Notes under the pieces: model-generated
The model's input: only the letters and a program-made list of their open reading frames with translations
Databases searched by the model: none
What the model was told of the DNA's origin: nothing
Shown here: piece by piece, positions 41,270 through 49,417 of the stretch
Numbering within the stretch: the first letter of the stretch is position 1
Layout of the letters: the number at the start of each line of letters is the position of its first letter
Translations under genes and position numbers: made by a program
Assembly (NCBI RefSeq): GCF_001442615.1
Contig: NZ_LMXN01000003.1
Span: forward strand, 476,624 to 540,623
From: Algoriphagus resistens
GTDB lineage: Bacteria; Bacteroidota; Bacteroidia; Cytophagales; Cyclobacteriaceae
Reading direction: 5' to 3'
Length of the DNA: 64,000 nt

Positions 41270-42496
41270 TTACACGAGTTGTGCCAGGGCTATACTAAAG
41301 GAGCTTTCGGCGAGTTTAATTTTTTCAGGGTTTGCGGAATGAACATTTTTCAGCGCATTTTCAATTGTTCTGCTGACATCTGAGAATATGGCCATATCAG
41401 TGACTTCGGCATTATCGCTCATCAAATAGGCGAAGACACGCGCCATCCCACAATTTGCGATGAAATCAGGTATCACAGAAGTCTGCTGATCTGTCCAGAC
41501 ACCAATGGGTCCGAAGAATATCTCAGGGTCAGCGAAGGGCACATTGGCACCGCAAGAGATGACCTCCAAGCCAGCATTGACCATTCGCTCAGCATGGTCC
41601 TTGCGGATTAACCGTGAGGCTGCAGCTGGGATAAATATTTCGCTTTCCAGGTCCCAGATTTTTTGATCAATCTCTTCGAAAGAAAGTTGATTTTCGGCCA
41701 CCAGTTTGTTCCCTTTTCTATTGAGGAAGAGCTCACGGACCTCGTCAAGCGAGTAACCTGCTGCATTGATCACCCCACCATCCTTGTCAAGGATACCGAC
41801 TATCTTCACCCCTTCTACGGCAAGAAAACAGGCAGCAGCAGCGCCTACATTGCCCCATCCTTGGATGATGGCACGCTTGCCCTTGATTGTTCCTCCCCAG
41901 ATGTTATAATAATGTCTTACCGCTTCTGCTACACCAAAGCCGGTAATCATATCTGATACCGTATATTTCTTAGTCCCATTTGGAGTGAATTGCGGATCTT
42001 CAAGGACTTTGGAAACACCTTGTCTGAGTTGACCTATTTTTCGGATTTTCTCAGGTTCGGTAGCATGAAAATGACCATTTACAATACCTTCCTGAGGGTG
42101 CCATAGACCATAAGATTCAGTGATGGGGATTACTTCGTGAACTTCATCCACGTTTAGGTCACCGCCAGTACCATAGTAATTTTTCAGAAGAGGCAACACG
42201 ACTTTGTACCAGCGCCTTAGCACTTCATCTTTGCGGGGATCATTTGGATCGAAGTTGATTCCTGATTTAGCCCCGCCAATAGCCGGACCCGACACAGTGA
42301 ACTTCACTTCCATGGTTTTTGCAAGCGATTCCACTTCACGCTTGTCCAGCCCTTTTCTCATCCGGGTGCCACCGCCTGCGGCCCCACCTCTAAGGGAGTT
42401 TATTACTACCCAGCCTTCAGCTTCTGATTCGCTGTCGCTCCATTCAAAAGTGATTTCGGGCTGTTTGTTTTCAAATTTTTTCAGTAATTCCTGCAT
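41270..42496 (-). CDS. Glu/Leu/Phe/Val dehydrogenase family protein
   Basis: This 408-residue NAD(P)-dependent oxidoreductase deaminates an amino acid to its 2-oxo acid. The N-terminal domain has SLRGGAAGGGTRM and the catalytic lysines in KFTVSGPAIGGAKSGI; GTGGDLNVDE supplies the aspartate. The Rossmann domain has IQGWGNVGAAAA. It is nearer to the glutamate dehydrogenase-like proteins of Bacteroidota than to the canonical 450-residue GDH, and specificity is uncertain. A TAnnTTTG element lies about 23 bases upstream of the ATG. It precedes anmK but in the opposite order of transcription (anmK is upstream), so they may share a transcript only weakly. Confidence 0.9.
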   Translation of the reverse strand: MQELLKKFENKQPEITFEWSDSESEAEGWVVINSLRGGAAGGGTRMRKGLDKREVESLAKTMEVKFTVSGPAIGGAKSGINFDPNDPRKDEVLRRWYKVVLPLLKNYYGTGGDLNVDEVHEVIPITESYGLWHPQEGIVNGHFHATEPEKIRKIGQLRQGVSKVLEDPQFTPNGTKKYTVSDMITGFGVAEAVRHYYNIWGGTIKGKRAIIQGWGNVGAAAACFLAVEGVKIVGILDKDGGVINAAGYSLDEVRELFLNRKGNKLVAENQLSFEEIDQKIWDLESEIFIPAAASRLIRKDHAERMVNAGLEVISCGANVPFADPEIFFGPIGVWTDQQTSVIPDFIANCGMARVFAYLMSDNAEVTDMAIFSDVSRTIENALKNVHSANPEKIKLAESSFSIALAQLV

Positions 42497-42519
42497 GTAT
42501 CTTTGGGTTTATATCTTGG

Positions 42520-42527
42520 CAAAAATA
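42520..42527 (-). promoter_or_regulatory. -7 promoter element (TATTTTTG) of the amino-acid dehydrogenase gene
   Basis: Perfect TAnnTTTG, 23 bases before the ATG, giving a conventional short leader. It lies in the 70-base gap after anmK. No TTG at the expected -33 distance. Confidence 0.45.
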
Positions 42528-42568
42528 GAAAAATAAACCGCTCTTACTATAGGGGGGCTGCTAGAGGG

Positions 42569-43642
42569 CTAACCAAAAATAAGACCTCCGGATGAGTCCT
42601 GTCTAGCTCCTGTGACAGAGGCTAAGCAATTAGTTTCATTTCGTAGACGCAATACTCCTAAAAATCCGAAGACCAGCGCTTCTTTAAATTCTATCAGCTC
42701 AGAGGAAGCAAAGGTATGCACCCACTTCCCCTCTAACTGGCTATGCAGGCGCTCTATAAAGAAGGTATTGTATGCCCCACCCCCTGTAATCAAGACAGAT
42801 GGGTGATCAGAAGTATGGTATTGCTTTACCAGGCTGGCTATCTGGAATGCATAATGCTCTACCAGGGTTCGTAGAATATCTTTTTCAGAAAGACCGCTTG
42901 AATTCAAAAGAGGGCTGAAATCATTTTCTAAATCCTCTCTGCCAAGGGATTTTGAATCTAATTTGGAATAATACGGAAGGGCATTGAGCGCATTAAATAG
43001 CTTCTCGTTGAGCACCCCTTCTTTTGCCCAGACTCCATCTTTGTCGTATTCCCTTCCCAGCGCATTTGCCTGCGCATTCAACAATAGATTAAAAGGACAG
43101 CAATCAAAAGCAATTCGCCGACCGGATGATTCCATGCTGATATTTGCAATTCCTCCCAAATTAATGCAGAAATCAATGGACGGGAAAAGCAGGCGATCTC
43201 CAATAGGCACCAAGGGGGCGCCTTGCCCGCCTAGTTGTATGTCCTGCATTCGAAAATCATTAATTACTTTTTGTCCTGAAGCCTGATGAAGTGCCCAGCC
43301 GTTGCCGATCTGAAGGCTTAGTCCCCGTGAGGGCTGGTGAAAAACAGTATGGCCATGCGAGCACACAGCCATGGGTTTGATTTGCTTTTCGCTGCAATAT
43401 TCTCTGACTTTTTCTCCCATCCACTTTCCAAAGTCCACATCAAGAAGTGCCAATTCTAAGCCTGAAAGCCGATGACTGTTCATGAGCTTTTCTCCCAAAT
43501 TAGCTGGAAAAGGAACCGTAATGGCTTCCAATATCTCAAAAGACCACTGATGGTGAAGTTCATAGCTGCAATGGGCCATGTCCAGTCCATCTCCCGATGT
43601 ACCGGACATCAATCCTATCATGGTGTAGTTTGTTGGGCTCAT
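42569..43642 (-). CDS. anmK: Anhydro-N-acetylmuramic acid kinase
   Basis: AnmK phosphorylates and opens 1,6-anhydro-MurNAc, recycling peptidoglycan fragments. The 357 residues carry the family N-terminus GLMSGTSGDGLDMA, the aspartate-bearing INDFRMQDIQLGGQGAPLVPIGD, NLGGIANIS and the C-terminal nucleotide-site VLITGGGAYNTFF. Length is normal. It is divergent from coaX, with about 100 bases between starts, and is upstream of the amino-acid dehydrogenase on the same strand. murQ and the anhydro-muropeptide transporter are not in the window. Confidence 0.96.
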   Translation of the reverse strand: MSPTNYTMIGLMSGTSGDGLDMAHCSYELHHQWSFEILEAITVPFPANLGEKLMNSHRLSGLELALLDVDFGKWMGEKVREYCSEKQIKPMAVCSHGHTVFHQPSRGLSLQIGNGWALHQASGQKVINDFRMQDIQLGGQGAPLVPIGDRLLFPSIDFCINLGGIANISMESSGRRIAFDCCPFNLLLNAQANALGREYDKDGVWAKEGVLNEKLFNALNALPYYSKLDSKSLGREDLENDFSPLLNSSGLSEKDILRTLVEHYAFQIASLVKQYHTSDHPSVLITGGGAYNTFFIERLHSQLEGKWVHTFASSELIEFKEALVFGFLGVLRLRNETNCLASVTGARQDSSGGLIFG

Positions 43643-43670
43643 GGTTAAAGTTTGTTAAGTGGTAACTAGT

Positions 43671-43678
43671 CAAAGATA
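43671..43678 (-). promoter_or_regulatory. -7 promoter element (TATCTTTG) of anmK
   Basis: Perfect TAnnTTTG 28 bases before the anmK ATG, in the divergent anmK/coaX gap. The -33 part is not clear. Confidence 0.45.
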
Positions 43679-43744
43679 ATTTAACAAGGATAAAATGCCC
43701 CGTTTTTTTTGAATGTCTATTTTGCGAAGTAATAATTAAACTGG

Positions 43745-44461
43745 ATGACAAATCTGATTATAGATATTGGGAATACTAGAATCAAATCGGGCCTTTTTGA
43801 AGGGGATAGACTAGCCGAGGAGAAAGTGTTCGAAAAAATAGAAGATGCATTAACTTATTGGAATACAGTATTCTTTGATTATTGTCTGGTGAGTTCCGTA
43901 AAGTGGGATTTTGCGGAATTACAAGATATTTTATCTTTTCAGTTCTTATACCTCAATCCAGAGACCAGACTACCGATCAGTAATGCTTACGGATCCCCTG
44001 CCAGACTGGGTTTAGATCGTATTGCGGGAGCGATTGGTGCTTGGTCCAAGCGAGGTAAAGGGCCAGTTCTAGCGATAGACTTGGGAACTTGTATTACTTT
44101 TGATCTGATCGACGGGAGTAATTCTTATCTCGGAGGGGCGATAAGCCCTGGACTTGCGATGCGTGCCAAAGCAATGCATGAGCAAACGGCAAGATTACCT
44201 CTGGTAGATTTAAAAGTGAAACCTAGCGGGTTGATTGGAAACAATACAATCACATGTATGCAGATTGGAATTTGGTATGGAATTGAGCTAGAATTGCTTG
44301 GCCAAATCGAAGCATACACCAAAAAATATCCTGAAATCGAGGTCTTTATTAGTGGTGGAGATGCCCAATCTTTTGATTCATTGGCAAAAGACCTCATATT
44401 TGTAGTCCCAAATTTGGTCCTCTATGGATTGAATTCTATTCTAAACCACAATGTTGAGTAA
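43745..44461 (+). CDS. coaX: Type III pantothenate kinase
   Basis: CoaX phosphorylates pantothenate, the first committed step of coenzyme A synthesis. The 238 residues show the ASKHA-fold signatures: IDIGNTRIKSG at the N-terminus, PARLGLDRIAGAIGAW, the phosphate motif AIDLGTCITFDLID, and YLGGAISPGLAMRAKAMHE. Length is slightly below the usual 250-260. It overlaps the following outer-membrane protein gene by 11 bases, so the two are coupled; this coaX-envelope linkage is frequent in Bacteroidota. Confidence 0.96.
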   Translation: MTNLIIDIGNTRIKSGLFEGDRLAEEKVFEKIEDALTYWNTVFFDYCLVSSVKWDFAELQDILSFQFLYLNPETRLPISNAYGSPARLGLDRIAGAIGAWSKRGKGPVLAIDLGTCITFDLIDGSNSYLGGAISPGLAMRAKAMHEQTARLPLVDLKVKPSGLIGNNTITCMQIGIWYGIELELLGQIEAYTKKYPEIEVFISGGDAQSFDSLAKDLIFVVPNLVLYGLNSILNHNVE

Positions 44462-45734
44462 AATCAAATGGCAATTGCTGGGTGTACTATGCACCCTTTT
44501 ATTATTTACCGAAGCCCAGGCACAGTCCAGTGCTTCTACCTATAGTGCCCTCGGTATCGGAGAATTTAATTATTCCGGGCTTACCAATAATCAAGCTATG
44601 GGGGGACTTGGTATCAGTTTCGGTTCTGCCTGGAATCCCAATGTAGTCAATCCCGCCCTTTCGACTAAAAACGCGATTTTTAATTTTGAGGCAGCGCTGA
44701 ATTATAAAAAAATTGCTGCTGATAATGGCACCGAGACATCAGACATTGATGGTGGAGGTTTGTCCTATATCGCATTTTCACTTCCGGTCAAAGTAAATAA
44801 AGCCACCGTCGGCCTGGGGCTGAACCAGCTCACCAGTGTGAATTATCGCATGCTCATACAGAGCGATGTAAACAATGCCGATGTACAGGCATTGAATTCT
44901 ATCGAAGGGGACGGAGGTATTTCAGAAGTCTATTTAAGTTATGGAATGGTAGTAGCCAAAAATTTAAGTCTTGGTATACAAGGATCTTATCTATTTGGCT
45001 CCACAATCCGCACGAACCAATTGGCACTTTTTGATGAAGAAGGGAGCCCAGTGGGCACTACTTCAGAATATTATGAAAGATTAACAGTAAGCGATGTGGG
45101 CATTAAAGCCGGTGCCTATTACTTCTTGCCGCTGAATGAAAAGAGTAAGCTGCATCTGGGTGCCATCTATCAGCAGTTAGGGGATGTTAGTGGAAAAGCT
45201 TTTGCCAAGCTCGCATCAATTGGCCAAGCTAGCAACCCGGATTCAGAGGGAGACTTGATCGCCAATGATGAACCTGGAAGCATTTATATCCCTAATCGCT
45301 ACGGATTCGGGGTTTCTTATGAAAAAAACAATAAATATGTGATCGGGCTGGAAGGCCAATACCAAGATTTCAAAAAGTTCAAAAATCTGTTCGGTGATCC
45401 TTTGCGGTTGCAAGAAGCTATCAAGGTAGGATTGGGATTCCAGATTGTACCGGATTATCTGGATGCTGACAGTCCTTTGAAGCGGGGAACTTATCGCTTC
45501 GGATTGGAATATCAGCAGACTCCATATTATATTAACGCGACAAATATCAATGACCTTGGCATTAACTTTGGAGCTTCACTTCCTGTAAACCAACTTTCGT
45601 TAGTGAACTTCGCAGTGAAAATAGGGCAACGGGGAACCACCGATAACGGGCTTATCCGAGAGAATTATGTGAACTTCACTTTAGGGTTGTCGCTGAATGA
45701 TAATAGTTGGTTTTACAAACGAGTATTTGAATAA
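44451..45734 (+). CDS. Outer-membrane beta-barrel protein
   Basis: The 427-residue product has a signal peptide (LLGVLCTLLLFTEAQAQ) and a chain of alternating amphipathic strands separated by turns, ending in YVNFTLGLSLNDNSWFYKRVFE with a terminal aromatic strand, typical of an outer-membrane barrel. The N-terminal motif STYSALGIGEFNYSGLTNNQ followed by QAMGGLGISFGSAW resembles PorV/FadL-like barrels of Bacteroidota. Its ligand is unknown. It is the second gene of the coaX transcript and leads the envelope cluster that includes a TPR protein, lptC, a CNNM protein and a PpiD-like chaperone. Confidence 0.87.
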   Translation: MLSKIKWQLLGVLCTLLLFTEAQAQSSASTYSALGIGEFNYSGLTNNQAMGGLGISFGSAWNPNVVNPALSTKNAIFNFEAALNYKKIAADNGTETSDIDGGGLSYIAFSLPVKVNKATVGLGLNQLTSVNYRMLIQSDVNNADVQALNSIEGDGGISEVYLSYGMVVAKNLSLGIQGSYLFGSTIRTNQLALFDEEGSPVGTTSEYYERLTVSDVGIKAGAYYFLPLNEKSKLHLGAIYQQLGDVSGKAFAKLASIGQASNPDSEGDLIANDEPGSIYIPNRYGFGVSYEKNNKYVIGLEGQYQDFKKFKNLFGDPLRLQEAIKVGLGFQIVPDYLDADSPLKRGTYRFGLEYQQTPYYINATNINDLGINFGASLPVNQLSLVNFAVKIGQRGTTDNGLIRENYVNFTLGLSLNDNSWFYKRVFE

Positions 45735-45827
45735 TAATTAACCAAACCTTAAGATCGAAATGGTTAAATCCTGAATACCAAACTCAGGTTTAGACATGAA
45801 GATTAAATTGTGCCGAATTAAACCATT

Positions 45828-47135
45828 ATGAAAATGAAAATTAAATCTACACTCCTAGGGCTAGCTGCTCTGCTTCTTGCCGGGATGGTCCAAGCTCAAG
45901 ACGGATGGAACTTCCCAACCGATCCTGCCCAAGAGAAAAAAGCAAGAGAGCTAAACGCGGCTTACACAGACTTCAAGGACTCAGAGCAGTTCATAGAAGC
46001 CACCCATCCTTTACACTGGCTACTTGTGAATGTGCCAGAGCTAAATGAATCTATCTATCAAAATGGAGTAATAGTGTACGATGGTGCTTCCAAAGCTACA
46101 ACTGATGAGGCCCAAAAAAGAGTGTATCAGGATTCTGTGATTGCGATTTACGACAAGAGGAATGAGCTTTATAATAACGAGAAAGATTGGATAGAGAATA
46201 AGGCTTATTACGGCTATCAATATTACAAAGGAGATAAGGATAAGCTTACAGGTCCAATTGCTGACTTCGAAAAAGCTATGGAACTTAACGGGACTATCAA
46301 CTACCAGTTGATAGCGGCCTACTTCGATTTAATTTACAGAAATTATGCTTACAACAAAGCATATTCGGGGGAGGAAATTCTTGCAATTCATGATAAACTA
46401 AATCAAATGCTTGATGAGGTTGCAGCAGAAGGAACAGATGTTTCCAGCCAAAAGGGCACGCTAGAGCAGTTATTGGTAGCAATGGAACTGATTGATTGTG
46501 ATTTCATCGAAAACACGATGGGACCAAAATTGGCGGCTGACCCTACCAATGAAGCATTGGCTAACCAGATCTTTAATTATTCAGTTCAATACAAATGTTA
46601 CTCGTCCAATGCATTCTTGCAGGCGCTGAAGATCAAGCATGAAAAAGAGCCTTCATTCTCCACTTCCCAGGTGATTGCAATGAGATATGTGCAAGAGGAT
46701 AAATTAGCTGAGGCTGAGGCATTATGGAAGGAAGCATTGACCCTTGCTGAAAATGACGCCCAGAAAGCTGAAGGACACATGGAGTTAGCGACCATTTATG
46801 CTAAGCAAGGAAAAAAATCCGCTGCTAGAAATGAAGCAAAAGAAGCTGCAAACATCGATTCTTCAAAAACCGCTGATGTTTATTCGATGATCGCAGGCAT
46901 GTACATGAATTCATTCAATGATTGCAAGGGCGGAGAAAGCAGAGTAAAGGATAGAGCAATTTACATCGCTGCCTACAATGCGTATCAAAAAGCCGGAGAT
47001 TCTGCAGGGATGTCAAAGGCAAGAGCCCAGTTCCCTTCTAAGGAAGAAGTCTTTACCGAAGGAATGCAAGTAGGTGAGACGCTGAGCACGGGTTGCTGGA
47101 TAGGTGAGTCCGTCACCTTGGCTACAAGAGATTAA
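45828..47135 (+). CDS. Exported TPR-containing protein
   Basis: The 435-residue protein has a signal peptide (LLGLAALLLAGMVQAQ) and a helical mature part with TPR-like units, clearest near the C-terminus (EALWKEALTLAENDAQKAEG and MELATIYAKQGKKSAARNEA). Paired cysteines (DCKGG, TGCW, and two earlier) could form disulfides. Two ATGs, two codons apart, are both possible starts. Such proteins sit between an outer-membrane barrel and lptC in many Bacteroidota, which hints at a role in outer-membrane assembly, but no function is known. A strong terminator follows. Confidence 0.85.
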   Translation: MKMKIKSTLLGLAALLLAGMVQAQDGWNFPTDPAQEKKARELNAAYTDFKDSEQFIEATHPLHWLLVNVPELNESIYQNGVIVYDGASKATTDEAQKRVYQDSVIAIYDKRNELYNNEKDWIENKAYYGYQYYKGDKDKLTGPIADFEKAMELNGTINYQLIAAYFDLIYRNYAYNKAYSGEEILAIHDKLNQMLDEVAAEGTDVSSQKGTLEQLLVAMELIDCDFIENTMGPKLAADPTNEALANQIFNYSVQYKCYSSNAFLQALKIKHEKEPSFSTSQVIAMRYVQEDKLAEAEALWKEALTLAENDAQKAEGHMELATIYAKQGKKSAARNEAKEAANIDSSKTADVYSMIAGMYMNSFNDCKGGESRVKDRAIYIAAYNAYQKAGDSAGMSKARAQFPSKEEVFTEGMQVGETLSTGCWIGESVTLATRD

Positions 47136-47150
47136 TCACACTACTGATAC

Positions 47151-47178
47151 AAAAGGCAGTCTTCGGGCTGCCTTTTTT
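47151..47178 (+). terminator. Intrinsic terminator with UUCG tetraloop
   Basis: AAAAGGCAGTC (47151-47161) pairs with 47166-47176 (one G-U pair) around TTCG, giving the very stable C(UUCG)G loop, and is followed by a run of T. It closes the transcript from coaX and insulates lptC. Confidence 0.92.
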
Positions 47179-47206
47179 CATTTATGGGCGTAAAACAATT
47201 TTCAAG

Positions 47207-47214
47207 TATCTTTG
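47207..47214 (+). promoter_or_regulatory. -7 promoter element (TATCTTTG) of lptC, predicted leaderless with GTG start
   Basis: Perfect TAnnTTTG four bases before the GTG that starts the LptC signal peptide. The position, directly after a terminator, shows that lptC needs its own promoter. Confidence 0.6.
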
Positions 47215-47218
47215 GACT

Positions 47219-47764
47219 GTGAAGACCGGCTTATTTTCTTTCGTATTCTTCTGCATTCTTGGGATAACCAGTTCCTGTAGGGAAGATGTGGATGCATCTG
47301 CCTTGGCTGTGTATGATGGGCCCATGAGACAGACAGAGAATGTCCATTTACTCCAAAGTGATTCGGCTATTGTGCGTTTTGAACTCACGGCTCCCCTGCA
47401 ACTCGAGTTTGCAAATGGGAATGTAGAGTTTCCTGAAGGGATTGAAATTAAGATGTTCGAAAAAGAAGGTGAATTGAGTACTACCATCATTGCGGATAAA
47501 GGCTACTTTTATAAACAGGAAAATCTCTACAAGGGCGTTGGAAATGTGCAGGTACATAACCTGATCAAGGATCAAAAACTTCAATCCGAAGAGCTTTTTT
47601 ACGACCGGATTAAGAAGAAGATTTATACTGAAAAATTTGTAAGAGTGCAAAACGGCGATATGTATTCCTTTGGGTCTGCATTTGAAGCAGATGAAACGTT
47701 CAGTACGTATAAGCTTAAGAATTCCAGGGATGGTCAGGTTCCGTTGTCTGATAATGGTCTTTAA
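47219..47764 (+). CDS. lptC: LPS export protein LptC
   Basis: LptC carries lipopolysaccharide from the LptBFG transporter to LptA in the periplasm. The 181 residues start at GTG, the only start that includes the lipoprotein signal (FVFFCILGITSSC, lipidated C20); the next methionine lies inside the mature part. The mature domain is a beta jellyroll with typical LptC/LptA spacing: DSAIVRFELTAPLQLEF, FPEGIEIKMFEKEGELSTT, IIADKGYFYKQENLYKGVGN, VRVQNGDMYSFG. In Bacteroidota LptC is often a lipoprotein, as here. It heads a run with a small membrane protein and a CNNM protein. Confidence 0.9.
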   Translation: MKTGLFSFVFFCILGITSSCREDVDASALAVYDGPMRQTENVHLLQSDSAIVRFELTAPLQLEFANGNVEFPEGIEIKMFEKEGELSTTIIADKGYFYKQENLYKGVGNVQVHNLIKDQKLQSEELFYDRIKKKIYTEKFVRVQNGDMYSFGSAFEADETFSTYKLKNSRDGQVPLSDNGL

Positions 47765-47837
47765 ATGAATTTAGTAGAAATAAAGCTCTTCATAAAAAGA
47801 ATCGAATCCCTTATTTTTCACTTCCACAGTAAACAGA

Positions 47838-48047
47838 ATGAAATTAGTTGACGCATTACTATTGTCGCTTTCACTTGCACTCATGATTGTGGGCATCCAT
47901 CAGACAGTCACTCAGGGCGTACAGGCTTCCTATGCGATTTTTATGTTTGCGGTAGCCTTGCTATTTTGGTTCCAATACCGCAGAATGAAAAGAACCGAAG
48001 AGCCTCCGGTACCAAAGAAGAAAACCAATAGAGGAAAAAAACGCTAA
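47838..48047 (+). CDS. Small two-helix membrane protein
   Basis: The 69-residue product has two hydrophobic helices (ALLLSLSLALMIVGIHQTV and YAIFMFAVALLFWFQY) and a very basic cytoplasmic tail (RRMKRTEEPPVPKKKTNRGK). It is placed between lptC and the CNNM transporter with two bases to the latter, an order I recall from related genomes. Positive charges after the second helix put both termini in the cytoplasm. Function unknown. Confidence 0.8.
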   Translation: MKLVDALLLSLSLALMIVGIHQTVTQGVQASYAIFMFAVALLFWFQYRRMKRTEEPPVPKKKTNRGKKR

Positions 48048-48049
48048 GT

Positions 48050-49333
48050 ATGGAAGCAAGTTATGATTTGGTTTATGTGATCCTCACATTAGTTTTTTCT
48101 GCCTTTTTTTCAGGGATGGAAATTGCGTTTATCTCTTCCAATAAGCTCCAGATTGAGCTTCAGAACAAGCAAGGTGATATGACCGGGAGGTTGTTAAGTG
48201 TATTTGTGCAGCGCCCCGGACAGTTTATCGGAACCACACTGATGGGCAATACCATTTCGCTGGTACTCTACGGTATTTTTATGGCATATCTCATGGAAGA
48301 TCCGCTGAAAATGTGGCTTCCGGAAGGCTTCAATAACGATGCGGTGGTTTTATTTGCCCAGACGTTGATTTCCACTATTGTGGTTTTGGTAACAGCTGAG
48401 TTTTTGCCAAAAAGCCTTTTCATGCTGAATCCCAATAGCATGTTGAATTTCTTTGCGCTACCATTTTGGATCATATATATTCTAATTTATCCTGTAGTTT
48501 GGGCTGTAGTGGGACTTTCGAGGTTTTTCATCACCAAAATACTTCGTTTAGAATATAGTGAAGACAAGCCTGTTTTCACGGTGACAGATCTGAATAGCTT
48601 TGTGCAAAACCATATCCACAAAGGTAAGGAAGAAGGCCATGTGGAAATTGACACAAAGATATTTGACAATGCTGTGGAGTTTAAGACTGTCCGCGTCCGC
48701 GAATGCATGGTTCCCCGAACAGATATCGTATCTGTAGAAGTGGGTGATTCGATCGAGGAATTGAAAAATGTATTCAAAGAAAGTGGGCATTCAAAAGTGA
48801 TAGTCTACCGGGAATCCATCGACGATGTGATCGGCTATTGTCATCAGTTGGAGCTTTTTAAGAAGCCCAAAACCATCGAGGAGATTTTAACCCCGATCAT
48901 TATTGCGCCGGAATCGGCCTTGGCAAATGAGTTGCTTATCCAGTTTATTCAAGAACGAAAAAGCTTGGCATTGGTAGTGGATGAGTTTGGTGGGACTTCG
49001 GGGATAGTTTCCATGGAAGATATTATTGAGGAGATTTTTGGGGAAATCGAGGATGAATACGACAGCGATGATTTGATCGAACAGAAAATTTCCGAGCAGG
49101 AATATTTGCTGAGCGCACGTCATGAAATTGATTACCTCAATGATAAATACGGATGGGAATTGCCGATTGGAGACTTTGAGACCCTGTCCGGCTTGATTCT
49201 CTCACTCACAGAGAACCTACCCAAGAAAGGTGAATCGGTAACTTTTGAGGCTTACACTTTTACTGTTGTGACCAAGCAAGAGCATAGAATTGAGACTGTT
49301 CGCTTGAAAATCAACACCTCGGGAATTTTCTAG
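48050..49333 (+). CDS. CNNM/CorC-type (hemolysin family) membrane protein with CBS domains
   Basis: The 427-residue protein has an N-terminal DUF21 membrane domain with three to four helices (AFFSGMEIAFISSNKLQIE is the family motif), a CBS pair (about 195-330, with VRVRECMVPRTDIVSV and LALVVDEFGGTSGIVSMEDI) and a C-terminal CorC/HlyC domain (DYLNDKYGWELPIGDFETLS). Related proteins transport or regulate Mg2+ or Co2+; GldE of gliding Bacteroidota has the same architecture. The haemolysin name is historical. It is translationally close to the upstream small protein, and a SurA/PpiD-like gene follows. Confidence 0.92.
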   Translation: MEASYDLVYVILTLVFSAFFSGMEIAFISSNKLQIELQNKQGDMTGRLLSVFVQRPGQFIGTTLMGNTISLVLYGIFMAYLMEDPLKMWLPEGFNNDAVVLFAQTLISTIVVLVTAEFLPKSLFMLNPNSMLNFFALPFWIIYILIYPVVWAVVGLSRFFITKILRLEYSEDKPVFTVTDLNSFVQNHIHKGKEEGHVEIDTKIFDNAVEFKTVRVRECMVPRTDIVSVEVGDSIEELKNVFKESGHSKVIVYRESIDDVIGYCHQLELFKKPKTIEEILTPIIIAPESALANELLIQFIQERKSLALVVDEFGGTSGIVSMEDIIEEIFGEIEDEYDSDDLIEQKISEQEYLLSARHEIDYLNDKYGWELPIGDFETLSGLILSLTENLPKKGESVTFEAYTFTVVTKQEHRIETVRLKINTSGIF

Positions 49334-49417
49334 TTAAGCGTTTGATTCAGAATATATTTTGAATTTCGTCAGTAAAGCTATTATTTTGCGACACTCTAAA
49401 AAAGCGTAGTAACAATA

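Noticed and set aside
41270..43642. Amino-acid dehydrogenase and anmK as a functional operon
   Set aside because: Same strand and only 70 bases apart, but a promoter-like element lies between them and the functions are unrelated.
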